Part shown: positions 54,760 through 64,000 of the stretch, in pieces | Numbering within the stretch: position 1 is the first letter of the stretch | Layout: each line of letters begins with the position of its first letter | NCBI GenBank assembly: GCA_964016985.1 | Contig: OZ024821.1 | Location: 84,665,035-84,729,034 of the forward strand | Reading direction: 5' to 3' | DNA length: 64,000 nt | Source: Anodontia alba | Taxonomy: Eukaryota; Mollusca; Bivalvia; Lucinida; Lucinidae | Program-made: the position numbers and the translations under genes | The notes under the pieces: generated by a model | Seen by the model: only the letters and a program-made list of their open reading frames with translations | The model's database searches: none | What the model was told of the DNA's origin: nothing

Positions 54760-54890
54760 AAATATTTTTCTTATTTTTCCTACTTTTCCCAGACAATAAG
54801 CCTCTGGAGACTGTAATGTATTGTTAAGAGCTGTATGTGAGAGTATGCAACACCAGCCAGGCTCCTCTGTAGGGCTTAACTTTAATTGTC
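54760..54890. mobile_element. MITE family P4, left part (split by HINE-B)
   Basis: AAATATTTTTCTTATTTTTCC and CAGACAATAAGCC are P4 sequence. The matching right part follows HINE-B at 56018-56229. Confidence 0.45.
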
Positions 54891-54896
54891 CCCCGC

Positions 54897-56017
54897 CATT
54901 TTGAAGAAAAACAAGGGGACATGGTATTCGGCTTTTCGTGGTGCGTGATGCGTGGTTCCGAGTTTGTAGTAGGTACCTTGTGAGCACAACTCCTCCTACA
55001 GTTTTGGATCAATCCTTTTGAAACTTTACAGGTGTTTTAATCATGGTCTGAAGATATGCATGTGCTTTTTACAGAATCCTTAAATTATTTTCCTTTACTT
55101 TTTTCACATTTTAACTTTTTTTGCATGGTTCCAAGTTTGTAGTGGGAACCTTGTGAGCGTAACTCCTCCTACAATTTTATACTGATCCTTCTGAAACTTC
55201 ACAGGTATCTTAATCATGGTCTGAAGATATGCATGTGTTTTTTACAGAATCTTGAATTTTTTTTTTTTTTTCAAATTTTTCACATTCTTAACTAAGACTT
55301 TTTTTTATGCTTCAATACTATGAAAGTGTATATGTAGTAGGTACCTTGTGAGTGCAACTTCTCCAACAATTTTATACCATTTCCACTGAAACTATACAGT
55401 TGTTTTAACCATAGTCTGAATATATGCATATGCTTTTTACAGAATCTTGAAATAATTTTTTTTTTAATTTTTCACATTTTTAACTTAGACTTTTTTTCAT
55501 GCTTCAATATTATGAAAGTGTATATGTAGTAGATACCTTGTGAATGCAACTTCTCCTCCAATTTTATACTATTCCTACTGAAACTATACAGATGTTTTAC
55601 CCATAGTCTGAAGATATACATATGCTTTTTACAGAATCTTAAAATTACTTTTTTTTACTTTTTTCACATTTTTTACTTTTAACATAGACTTTTTTCATGC
55701 TTCAATACTATTAAAGTGTATATAGTAGTAGCTACCTTGTGAGCACAACTCCTGCCACAGCTTTAAGCAAATGCTTCTGAAACTTTACAGGCATTTTGCT
55801 TGTGGTCTGAGGATATACATGTGCTCTTTGAATCTTGAAATTATGTTTTTTTTATTTATTTTATTATTTTTTTCCCACATTTTTAGCTTCATTTTTTTCC
55901 TGCTTAAATACTTAGGTAAGTGATACAGGACCAATGGTCTTCTGGTTAACCTACTCATTTTTAACAGCTCAAATAAAAATAAGGTGGGGGACATAAATTC
56001 CCTATGGAATTTGCTTG
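54897..56017 (+). mobile_element. HINE-like element, family B, copy 2
   Basis: Subterminal repeats are TGTCCCCCG / GGGGGACA. The right hairpin AAATTCCCTATGGAATTT is followed by GCTTG next to T. It has the same units in the same order as 8243-9199, with one additional unit. Confidence 0.8.
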
Positions 56018-56229
56018 TTAGGTTTGACATTGATATCTACCTTATGATTGTACTAAGCATGTATGTGTTTAGAAAAGATTTAGTAAGATGTCTTTTTTAC
56101 TGGTCTTCAATAGCTGCAATATTTAAGAACATTACAGAGACAAATGTCAAAGCCCATTTTCTGGGAAAAATAAGAAAAATATAATCAGTTTATTGTCTGC
56201 CGATTCTGCCAAGAGAGTGGTAAAGGTTA
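56018..56229. mobile_element. MITE family P4, right part
   Basis: AATGTCAAAGCCCATTTTCTGG, then AAAATAAGAAAAATATAATC and the end GAGTGGTAAAGGTTAA, the same terminus as the copy at 33780. Confidence 0.5.
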
Positions 56230-56346
56230 AATTCGTTCTTTGTTTATTATCTGCTTGACAGTATTGGAAACTTATTCCCTGTCATCTGCAAATATGTTAT
56301 GGCTGTTTCACTGACATAAGTGAATTGTTAACAGTTGGCTTGTTAT

Positions 56347-59300
56347 CAGGCCCCCAATTTCAAATGAAATTGGTGAGGCATATTACTTTGCATTTGTCTT
56401 TCTATTTGTCACTCATTTTTGTGCTTGCCATATCTTAAGAACCCTGCATACTAGGGTTTTGAAATTTTATATATGGGTTCCCCAAGAAAAATAGCTGAAC
56501 CATATTTTTTTGTCCGACATATTTGTACTTTCAGAGTTATGCTCCATCTGAAAAAATCAGAATTACACTTTGTCAGCAAGATATCTCAAGAAATATGATA
56601 TAGTGATTGGGAGTGTAGATTATCTAATTAGATTTTGAGGGAATTCCATGAAAAATTGATACAGTTATGGCCTTTTGCAATTAATGGCGTTTTGACATTG
56701 TCAGCAAGATATCTCAAAAAGTTTTGAAGCTGAGGTCTTGAAATTTTATAAGCTGAATGGGGATGATGTGTAAATTACCTGATTAGATTTGAAGGAATTT
56801 CCTGGAACATGGACATAATTATGGCCATTTATAGTTCTAAACAATTTGACCTTGTCAGCAAGATATCTCAAAAAATGTTTAAGCTAAGGTCTTGAAATTC
56901 TATATGCTGTTTGGAGATGCTGTTTAGATTACCTGATTAGATTTTAAGGGAATTCCATGGAAAATGGATATAGTTATGGCCCTTTGCAGTTCTGGGCATT
57001 TTTACCATGTCAGCAAGATATTTCAAAAAGTATATAAGCTAGCATATTGAACTTTTAAATGCTGATTGAGGATGATGTGCTGATTACCAGATTACAATTT
57101 GAGGTAATTCCATGTAAAATGACAGAATCATGACCCTTTGAAGTTCTGTGCGTTTTGAGTTAGGGTCTTGAAATTTTATATGCTGAGTGGGTATGATGTT
57201 GTAGATTACCAAATTAGATTTTGGGAGAATTCTGTGAAAAATGGATAGAATTATTACCCTTCATAGTTTTACGCCTTCTGATCTTGTCAGCAGGATATCT
57301 CTAAGATTATTTAAGTTAGTGTCTTGAAATTTAATATGCTGATTGGAGATGATGTTTAGATTACCTGATTAGATTAGAGTTAAAGGGAATTCCATGGAAA
57401 CTTGATGCTATGGCCCTTTTGCGGTTCTGGGCATTTTGACTCATAAGTATTTCAGCAAGGGTCTTGAATTTCAATATGCTGATTGGGAATGATGTTATGA
57501 TTACTAGATTGAATTTTGGGGTAATTCCATATAAAATTGACAGAATTATGGCCTAGGCATTTTGACCTTGTCAGCAAGATATCTCAAAGTGTTAAAGCTT
57601 GGGTCTTGAAATTTAGTATGTGGGTGAGGAATGATGTGTAAATAATCTAATTAAATTTTGAGTCTGGTCTGTTAATTTTAGTTGGAATTTCAATGGAAGA
57701 GAACAGAACATAAAGTTATTATTAACAACCTTGTGATCAAAACATCTAGAGAACCATTACAGCTTGACAGCATTATGCCCTTTTCGGACTTAGGCATTAT
57801 AAACAGCCTTGTGAACAATTGCATGGCAGGCATGAAGCTGGCCCAGAAAAAAAGACATCAATCATGTCTCTCTCTTGGGAAATTAGGGAGATGTGATCCA
57901 AGATCCGGGAGACATGACAGTCTCAACCTACTTTACTTGCACGGTGATGGCTGCAAAACTTTAAATTTATTATAAGAAAACAATCTATGTTTTTTAGCTT
58001 TTTATTTCAGTGGTAAAATACTTGAACCCTTTGATCATTTGTTGCATGTAGGGCAGATATTTATATTTTGTGGTTTCTGTGGTAAATGATTCAAGGAGCA
58101 TTTCTTAAGAAATACCAAACTTACCCTGGCAGTGGCATCCCTCCTCCACTGCCTTTCATAATTCGGTACCCCACCCCATCCAAAAAGTTTGTTGCTGTCT
58201 TGTAATTTTGTGCTATTGATATTTAGTGATTTTGTTGGTGAAGTAAAATATTTTTCAGTCAAAACCAATTAATGCTCTCCTACACGTTATTGCAAATATA
58301 TATGGTACATTCTGATCATGGACTTCTGTGTTGAGCTTCCCATAAAATGTCCTTTCAGTGTTTACTTTGCACTGTGTTGTGATCAGTATATGCAACGAAA
58401 AAAGTTTGGGTCTTGTTTACTTGCGGAAGTTTTGATCATCTGCTTAACTCACAGAAAAATAATCAGTGCAAATTGGGTCTATTTTTAATATGTGTATGTT
58501 ACTAATGCATTTCTGAAAAGAAAAGGCTCGGCAGTTTAACATGGTAATAAGTTTATTTTTCTCACAGTGGTTTTTCTGCCACAAGTTCACGTGATGCCAC
58601 CATGACATGCATGTGGTTTCTTCATGCTGGAGCAAGCCAAAACATAACTTTTTAACTTATACTGGAAATGTGAATATCCTAGCTCTGTGCACATGTGAGC
58701 AGTCCCATAAGAATCTACACAAGGGTATGGGGCACATTCTGCAGGGCTTAGAAATTGCTTTTAGCTGACAGAAATAACATTGGAATGAGGAGGTGTGGAT
58801 CGTGCACCTGTCGAAATGTAGGTTATGTGATTTGACTGAGCAGTGTCATTAATTAACATGACCCGTCTGCCAATAGTTCTAGCCTCAAGGGATGAAAGAT
58901 TGTGTCACCTTAGTGTGTATTTTTGGTATAGACAATACACACAGAAAAATAAAGGCGACATCAATGTCACTTTCCTGTATGGACAAAAGGATGTTTGCAG
59001 AAAAAAGGCAAACACGTCACTCATGTCACCTGCGAACTTTTTCCCTGGTATGGGTATGGGGGCTATATATATTTTATTATGATATATAGGAAGTTTGCAA
59101 AGAGTTTTGATGTGTCATTAGATTAACTTAATACTGTAATAAGGTGGTGTGCATATCCATACAAGGAGGTGTCCTTTGTCATCATAAAGCATTATAAGCT
59201 CGGCTGAGTTGGTATCTCCCCATCTGGTGCACTAGGGCCTGACCCACAATGCCCACAAAATGCCCAGATAGCACTTTATTGCTATTTGGGAATATTTCTA

Positions 59301-59481
59301 GCTCAATGTGTAGTTTCTGACAACAGCTGAACCATAGGTGTTATGAAAAGAAATAATCATAAGGATAAGGAGTTGGAATTTCAACACAATATGATAAGAT
59401 TGTCTTAAGTAGGGAATGCTTGTCACACCTTTAGGGACACATCTGATTGGGGCATAGTGTTTTACAAACACACATATCTAG
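56347..59481 (+). mobile_element. HINE-like element, family C, copy 4, with about 1.6 kb extra sequence
   Basis: The left end AGGCCCCCAATTTCAAATG is followed by about eight units of 140-160 bp (TTGTCAGCAAGATATCTCAA, TGGGGATGATGTGTAGATTA) to about 57800. The right end GGGGCATAGTGTTTTACAAACAC is followed by ACATATCTAG next to T. Between array and right end lie about 1.6 kb of sequence absent from the other family C copies. Confidence 0.62.
57815..59400. other. Unique-looking insert within the family C element
   Basis: No repeat partner was seen in the window. Short ORFs include a plus-strand frame from 57830 to 57975 with three Cys (C-x8-C and C-x19-C spacings) and one at 58843-59082 with two Cys. 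Neither has an identifiable domain. The first could be read in phase from exon 10 through a weak acceptor at 57829, but it does not show the 14-codon Cys step of its supposed homologues. Confidence 0.35.
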
Positions 59482-60329
59482 TTGACAGTTATGATCATTT
59501 GATGATTGTCTACCTGGTTTATGTGTTTTATGGCCAGTGCCATTTTGTTTGGTTGTCATGGCAACATTAAATTTTAAAGTAGAAATTTTTTATATGACCA
59601 CTCTGCAAATGCACTGAAGCAGTATGACCCTAATTTGGGGGCAATGTTGCCTGGGTTAATTTGGGAGAAATGTTGCTTGGGTAAGAGCAATTCAAAATAG
59701 CTTAAAGTTTACCAATCTGTCACTTGGTTTGGTTTCCATGGCAACATAAAGCTTCCATAGATGAATAACTCAAGGTCTACCAAATTTATTCAAATGATGA
59801 TCTTAGATTGATCATTGTCCTTTTTTATGGCAAGGTCAAATTTGCATCTCCATACATTTGTATCTCAAAATGTATTAAAGACTAATGGCTGAAACTTACA
59901 ATATATGATTATAGTAGTAAAGCATTTTGGTTACAATCATAATTTTGTCCCCTAGGGGGTAATCTGCCCTTGCCCCTGAGCTATATACATGTATAAAATT
60001 GTGTAATCTTTAAACGTCTTCTTTGAATTTCACCAGATTTCACAAGAGGCCTTCTGTCAAAGGGTATTGACAGTTTGTTTGAAATGTTTCAAACAAGATG
60101 GCTGCCATGCCCATATATGTTAAACAATACTTAAAAATCTTCTCTACAACCAAAAAGCTTTGAAACTGAGTCTTGATATATACCATTGGGGACTCAAGGT
60201 CTACCAAGTTTGTTCAAATGATGATCCTAGGATGACTTTTGACCTTTTTGCAGCATGGTCAAATTTGTGTCCCTATACATATGTATGAGGAAAATGTTGT
60301 TGAAAACCATTTTCTCAAAATAAAATTAA

Positions 60330-60512
60330 CCCTTGTCATGCTGAATAAATTAAGACGCATGTCCATCTCTAATTTTCAGCCAATCAGGTTTTTGTATTGA
60401 TCCAGGTTGTTGATACAATATTTGTTGACAAACGGAACAGATCCAGAGCCAACTGATCTGGATCTACACTATTTGCAAAGATAAGGCATTTCTGGGTTCA
60501 GCAGGACCAGGG
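60330..60512 (-). mobile_element. piggyBac-like TTAA MITE (family P2)
   Basis: TTAA lies at 60326-60329 and 60513-60516. Ends are CCCTTGTCATGCTGAA / TTCAGCAGGACCAGGG. The core palindrome is shortened (CAGATCCAGAGCCAACTGATC). Confidence 0.83.
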
Positions 60513-60550
60513 TTAAAGACTTGTGTTAGAAACTTACAATATATAATCAG

Positions 60551-60819
60551 GTTTTTTTGTTTTTTGTTTTGTGTTGAGGTTTTACGGCCCGTCAACCCAA
60601 TGGGGGCATGTCGAGCACGGTCATTTTACCTAACCACATGTTTACTGGGCAGGCTTAGTTCTCTAAGTGGTTAACCAGTATTGTGCACAGTCTTTCACCA
60701 GAAACTGACAACTGCCCTTCTTGAATCAGCAGAAGGGAGAGAATGACTGTAGAAAATATTTCATGATCAATCTCCATGAAAGAATGTTGCCGACCTCGGC
60801 GGGGGTTGAACCTGCTACC
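60551..60819 (-). mobile_element. tRNA-derived SINE, type 2, 5'-truncated, minus strand
   Basis: The T-rich tail is at the left, and the body runs to GGGGGTTGAACCTGC (B box) at the right. Target duplication ATATAATCAG lies at 60541-60550 and 60820-60829. The A-box half of the head is missing. Confidence 0.88.
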
Positions 60820-61082
60820 ATATAATCAGGTAGTAAAACCTTTTGGTTACAATAAAGCATTTGTTCCCCAGGGGTTATCTGCCTTGCCTCTGGGCTATGT
60901 AAAATCAAATGACTTGTCGTCTGAAACCACTTGACTCATTTTTACCAAATTTCACATTGGGCATTCTGTCAAAAGGATGTTGGCAGTTTGTGCAAATGGT
61001 TCCTCTTCATTGAACAAAATTGTTTCTTGACATTTGTATGGGGATAATGTTGAAAAATTATTTTTCTTCTCAAAATGTAGTG

Positions 61083-61353
61083 TTTGTTTGTGTTGAGGTT
61101 TTACGGCCCAGTCAACCCAATGGGGTCATGTTCAGCGCGGTCAGTTTACCTAATCACATGTTTACTGGGCAGGCTTAGTCCTAAGCGGTTAACCAGTATT
61201 GTGCACATTCTTTCACCAGAAGCTGACAACTGCCCTTCTTGAATCAGCGGAAGGGAGAGAATGACCGTAGAAAATATTTCATGATCAATCTCAACGAAAG
61301 AATGTTGCCGACCTTGGCGGGGGTTGAACCTGCGGCCTCCTGGTCTCCAATCG
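61083..61353 (-). mobile_element. tRNA-derived SINE, type 2, minus strand
   Basis: It runs from TTTGTTTGTGTTGAGG to CTCCTGGTCTCCAATCG. A perfect 12-bp target duplication CAAAATGTAGTG lies at 61071-61082 and 61354-61365. It lacks the A box. Confidence 0.9.
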
Positions 61354-61558
61354 CAAAATGTAGTGTATACTAATGGTTGAACCTTACAATATATGATAAG
61401 AGTGACAAAATCTCTCTGTTAAAATAAAAATATTTATCCCCTTGGGCCTTGGGGGTTATTTACCCTTGCTCCTGAGTTGTTTTCGTATATAAAATTATAA
61501 GAGTTTAAATGTGTTTTTGGTGCTGCCTCTATGTGACTCAGTTGCCTGGTAGCATTAA

Positions 61559-61764
61559 CCCTTGTCCTGCTGAACCCAGATATGTCCTGTCTTTGCAAAC
61601 AGTGTAGATCCAGATCAGTTGGCTTCTGAAGAAGCCAACTGATCTGGATCTGCACTGTTTGCCAATAAGTATGTGAATTTATATCAACAATCTGAATCAA
61701 GTAATCTAATTGGCTGAAAATTAGATATGGGCATGGTTTCTTAATTTATTCAGCATGAAAAGGG
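61559..61764 (+). mobile_element. piggyBac-like TTAA MITE (family P2), best copy
   Basis: TTAA lies at 61555-61558 and 61765-61768. Ends are CCCTTGTCCTGCTGAA / TTCAGCATGAAAAGGG. The core GATCAGTTGGCTTCTGAA / GAAGCCAACTGATCTGGATC is perfect. Confidence 0.87.
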
Positions 61765-61799
61765 TTAAAAATCTGAACATCATCCTCAAATGTGTTTTC

Positions 61800-63576
61800 C
61801 TCTGAAATCACCACCATGGCCAATTTTCACCAAATTTCATGAGGAACCTTCTTTCAAAGAGGAATTCAAAATATATCTATATATCTATATAGAAAACTTT
61901 AAAAATCTTCTTGTTAGAAACAATGGGACCAATTTCAAAATAATTTTGCAGAAATCTTCCTGTGGTGACTGGCTACCACATTGTTTGTTCAAACCATCAT
62001 GATTTGTTAAAAAAAAAATATTGCTGCCCGGAGGTGGGATTTATTTTCCCTATATATCTATATAGTAAAAATTTAAAAATCTTCTTGTCAGAAACCATTG
62101 AACATATATTACTTGACAGAAATGTTCCTTTGGTGGACCTCTACCAAGATTGTTCAAGCCATCATGATTCATCAAAAAACATGGCCGCTAGGGGGCAGGG
62201 CTTATTTTCCCTATATATCTATATAGTAAACTTTAAAAATCTTCTTGTCAGAAACCACTAGACCAATTTCAGTATAATTCATGAGAAATGTTCCTTTGGT
62301 GACCCTCTACCAAGATTGTTCCAGCCATATGCATGATGATTTGTTAAGAAAACATGGCTGCCAGGGGATGGGGCTTATTTGCCTTATATATTTATATAGC
62401 AAACTTTAAAAATCTTTTTGTCAGAAACCAGCGGACCAGTTTCAATAAAATTTGCAGAAATGTTTCTTTGGCGACCTCTACCAAGATTGTTCAAGCCATC
62501 ATGATTTGTCGAAAGGCTTGGCCACTATAAAAAGTTTCTTGTAAGAAACTCATGCCGTGTTTTTCTCTTAGAGAATTTTACCCCCACCTTCCCGACTATT
62601 ACTATATAAAAGTCGGGTTAGTGGGGTATTGCATTTCCATGTTTCTGATGACTGAGACCATAACACTCTGCCCAGATACCAATAAAATGATGTTCTGCTA
62701 TGCAATTAGTTAAGTAATACTGATAAGACAGTTAACTAGAAACCCACACACAAAATTCTTAAATATAAAACACAATGAAGTAGTTGAAAACCAATTCCAA
62801 AATCTACATCTGCATAAAGAATTAATCAAATTACACATTTTAAATGGTTTCCTATGTTAAAAAATAAATATTTTAAGACTATATATTACAGTGCAGGGAA
62901 CCTGTTATATCAGAGAAAAGTAGTCCCCCAGATAAATCTGGTAATACATACCACCTGTTGTGAGCAGACTCATTAGTGTAAGAGAGTTGAGGGCAGTAGC
63001 CATAAAACATCTGGTTGAATTATCAGTTGAGCATGAAATGTTTTGCCACTTTTTTTCTAAGAGAAAAACCTGTCATGTACTGGACCAATTTCAATACAAT
63101 ATGGCAGCAATGACCCTCTACTAAGATTGTTCAAGCCATCAAGATTCGTCACAAGATTTGTCAAGATTCCACCACTATTGGCGGGGCTTATTTTCCTTAT
63201 ATATCTATACGGAAAACTTTAAAAATCTTCTTGTTAGAAACCACTGGACTGATTTCAATATGACTTAGCAGAATTTTTTCTATGATAACCCTCTAACAAA
63301 ATTGTTCAAGCCATCATGATGCGTCAAAAAACATAGCCCCCATAGAGTGGGGATTATTTTCTCTATATTAATAGAAATTTAGAAGATCAGATTAATAAAA
63401 TTAAGGCACTGCTTGCCATATACGGCATTCCTACTTCATTTTATAGTACCATGATGTCACTCTTGAACATGGAATTTATAGAAAAATCTTAAAGCAGTGA
63501 ACTTGGCTGTTACTTCCATAGTAAGGGTGCGAATCTGTGCTCAGGTGAGCGATATAGGACCATCATGGTCCTCTTG
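61800..63576 (+). mobile_element. HINE-like element, family E, copy 3
   Basis: It has the same 150-bp units as 28546-31054 (GAAACCACTGGAC, CTCTACCAAGATTGTTCAAG, CTATATATCTATATAG). Its right end is identical in form: CAGGTGAGC, hairpin GGACCATCATGGTCC, TCTTG next to T. The left terminus is not recognisable. Confidence 0.75.
62560..63068. mobile_element. MITE-like insertion inside the HINE-E array
   Basis: Inverted ends are TTTTTCTCTTAGA / TCTAAGAGAAAAA, about 510 bp apart. The array units resume directly after it. It contains a small hairpin with CCCGACTATTACTATATA / TATATAAAAGTCGGG. Confidence 0.6.
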
Positions 63577-63585
63577 TTTGTTGTT

Positions 63586-64000
63586 AGCTCACCAGGACTA
63601 TGTTCCTGGAGAGCTTATGTTGTCACCCAGTCGTTGGCGTTGACGTCTGTCGGCATCCATGTCGGTGTCGGCGTTAGCATTGTGTTTAAGTTTTCAGAGG
63701 TGTGCATAGTTTTTTAATTGTTTACAGTACTGCTTTCATATTTGACCTACACCTATCTTAGGGTAAGACCTTTCAATAGCATACACCCCCAGCCCCAAGT
63801 TAGACCCTTTATATAGGTCAAGGTCAGATCTTATTTTGTTCTTACTTTACACCCACGTTTAAGTTTTGCGTTTAAGTTTTGAAAAGTGTACATAACTGCT
63901 GAAGTATTCAAGATAGAGCTTTAATATTTGGCCCACACCAGCCTCAGGGTTAGACCTTTCAATAGAACACACCCCTTCTTCAATTTGACCTTCTGCTTAA
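63586..64000 (+). mobile_element. HINE-like element, family G, copy 2 (cut by window end)
   Basis: AGCTCACCAGGACTATGTTCC, CACCCAGTCGTTGGCGTTGA and the first two units match 44037-44470. It starts 10 bp after the family E element ends. Confidence 0.78.

Larger units (their letters stand above)
59750..61500. repeat. E4-type array remnant, broken by three insertions
   Basis: CTCAAGGTCTACCAAATTTA, TTACAATCATAATTTTGTCCCC and AACAAGATGGCTGCCATGCC repeat the 480-bp units of 48220-50996. A TTAA MITE (60330) and two SINEs (60551 and 61083) interrupt it. Confidence 0.65.

Noticed and set aside
57682..57975. 97-codon ORF as a terminal exon of the host gene
   Set aside because: Its first part is a decayed family C repeat unit. 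The only acceptor in the right phase (57829) has no pyrimidine tract, and the Cys spacing does not fit. Kept only as a low-confidence note.
58843..59089. Two overlapping ORFs of 65-79 codons
   Set aside because: No motif, no splice borders and no second copy in the window. Two frames are open over the same stretch, as expected by chance.

Overview
The window is invertebrate nuclear DNA, most likely from a heterodont bivalve mollusc. It is AT-rich and carries almost no open coding sequence. Most of it consists of low-copy tandem arrays headed by GTCC/CCGT-type simple repeats, palindromic MITEs and tRNA-derived SINEs, a mixture I associate with clam-type genomes. Genus and species cannot be read from the sequence.

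The only host gene I can support runs along the plus strand through most of the window. It has ten small internal exons: 1307-1434, 5025-5191, 10133-10194, 11275-11516, 16403-16544, 31598-31737, 35624-35813, 41407-41597, 43702-43822 and 52827-52975. Each exon has an AG acceptor and a GT donor. All nine junctions agree in phase, giving about 510 continuous codons. The fragment encodes a DOMON domain (exons 2-4) within a cysteine-rich protein. The cysteine-rich part is a repeated two-exon, six-cysteine module: one half-module lies before the DOMON domain and three full modules follow it. Six N-glycosylation sequons suggest an extracellular or lumenal protein. The first and last exons lie outside the window.

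All the rest is intronic and flanking mobile DNA. (1) 1-1291: the 3' end of a decayed Ty3/gypsy retrotransposon whose 3' LTR stops 15 bp before exon 1 of the fragment. (2) Several Helentron-associated (HINE or pearl-like) families, recognised by subterminal inverted repeats, central tandem arrays of about 130-480 bp units, a 3' hairpin and a terminal CT(A/T)G next to T. Many are nested. (3) MITEs: seven TTAA-flanked piggyBac-like palindromes, a second TTAA family, a family with ACCATAAT-type ends, and several others, many sharing one hairpin core. One 512-bp hAT-like element has an 8-bp target duplication. (4) Five copies of one tRNA-SINE, one copy of another, and one or two tRNA-like remnants. 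(5) An antisense LINE reverse-transcriptase 3' end with a C-terminal C2H2 finger (31842-32709), and a broken Penelope-like reverse transcriptase (about 35925-37560). (6) An 84-bp satellite (11801-12730) and a 27-bp minisatellite (34771-35600).

No genuine tRNA or rRNA gene, CRISPR array or bacterial-type operon was seen. Element boundaries given to the base rest on visible target duplications, TTAA sites or termini; the others are approximate.
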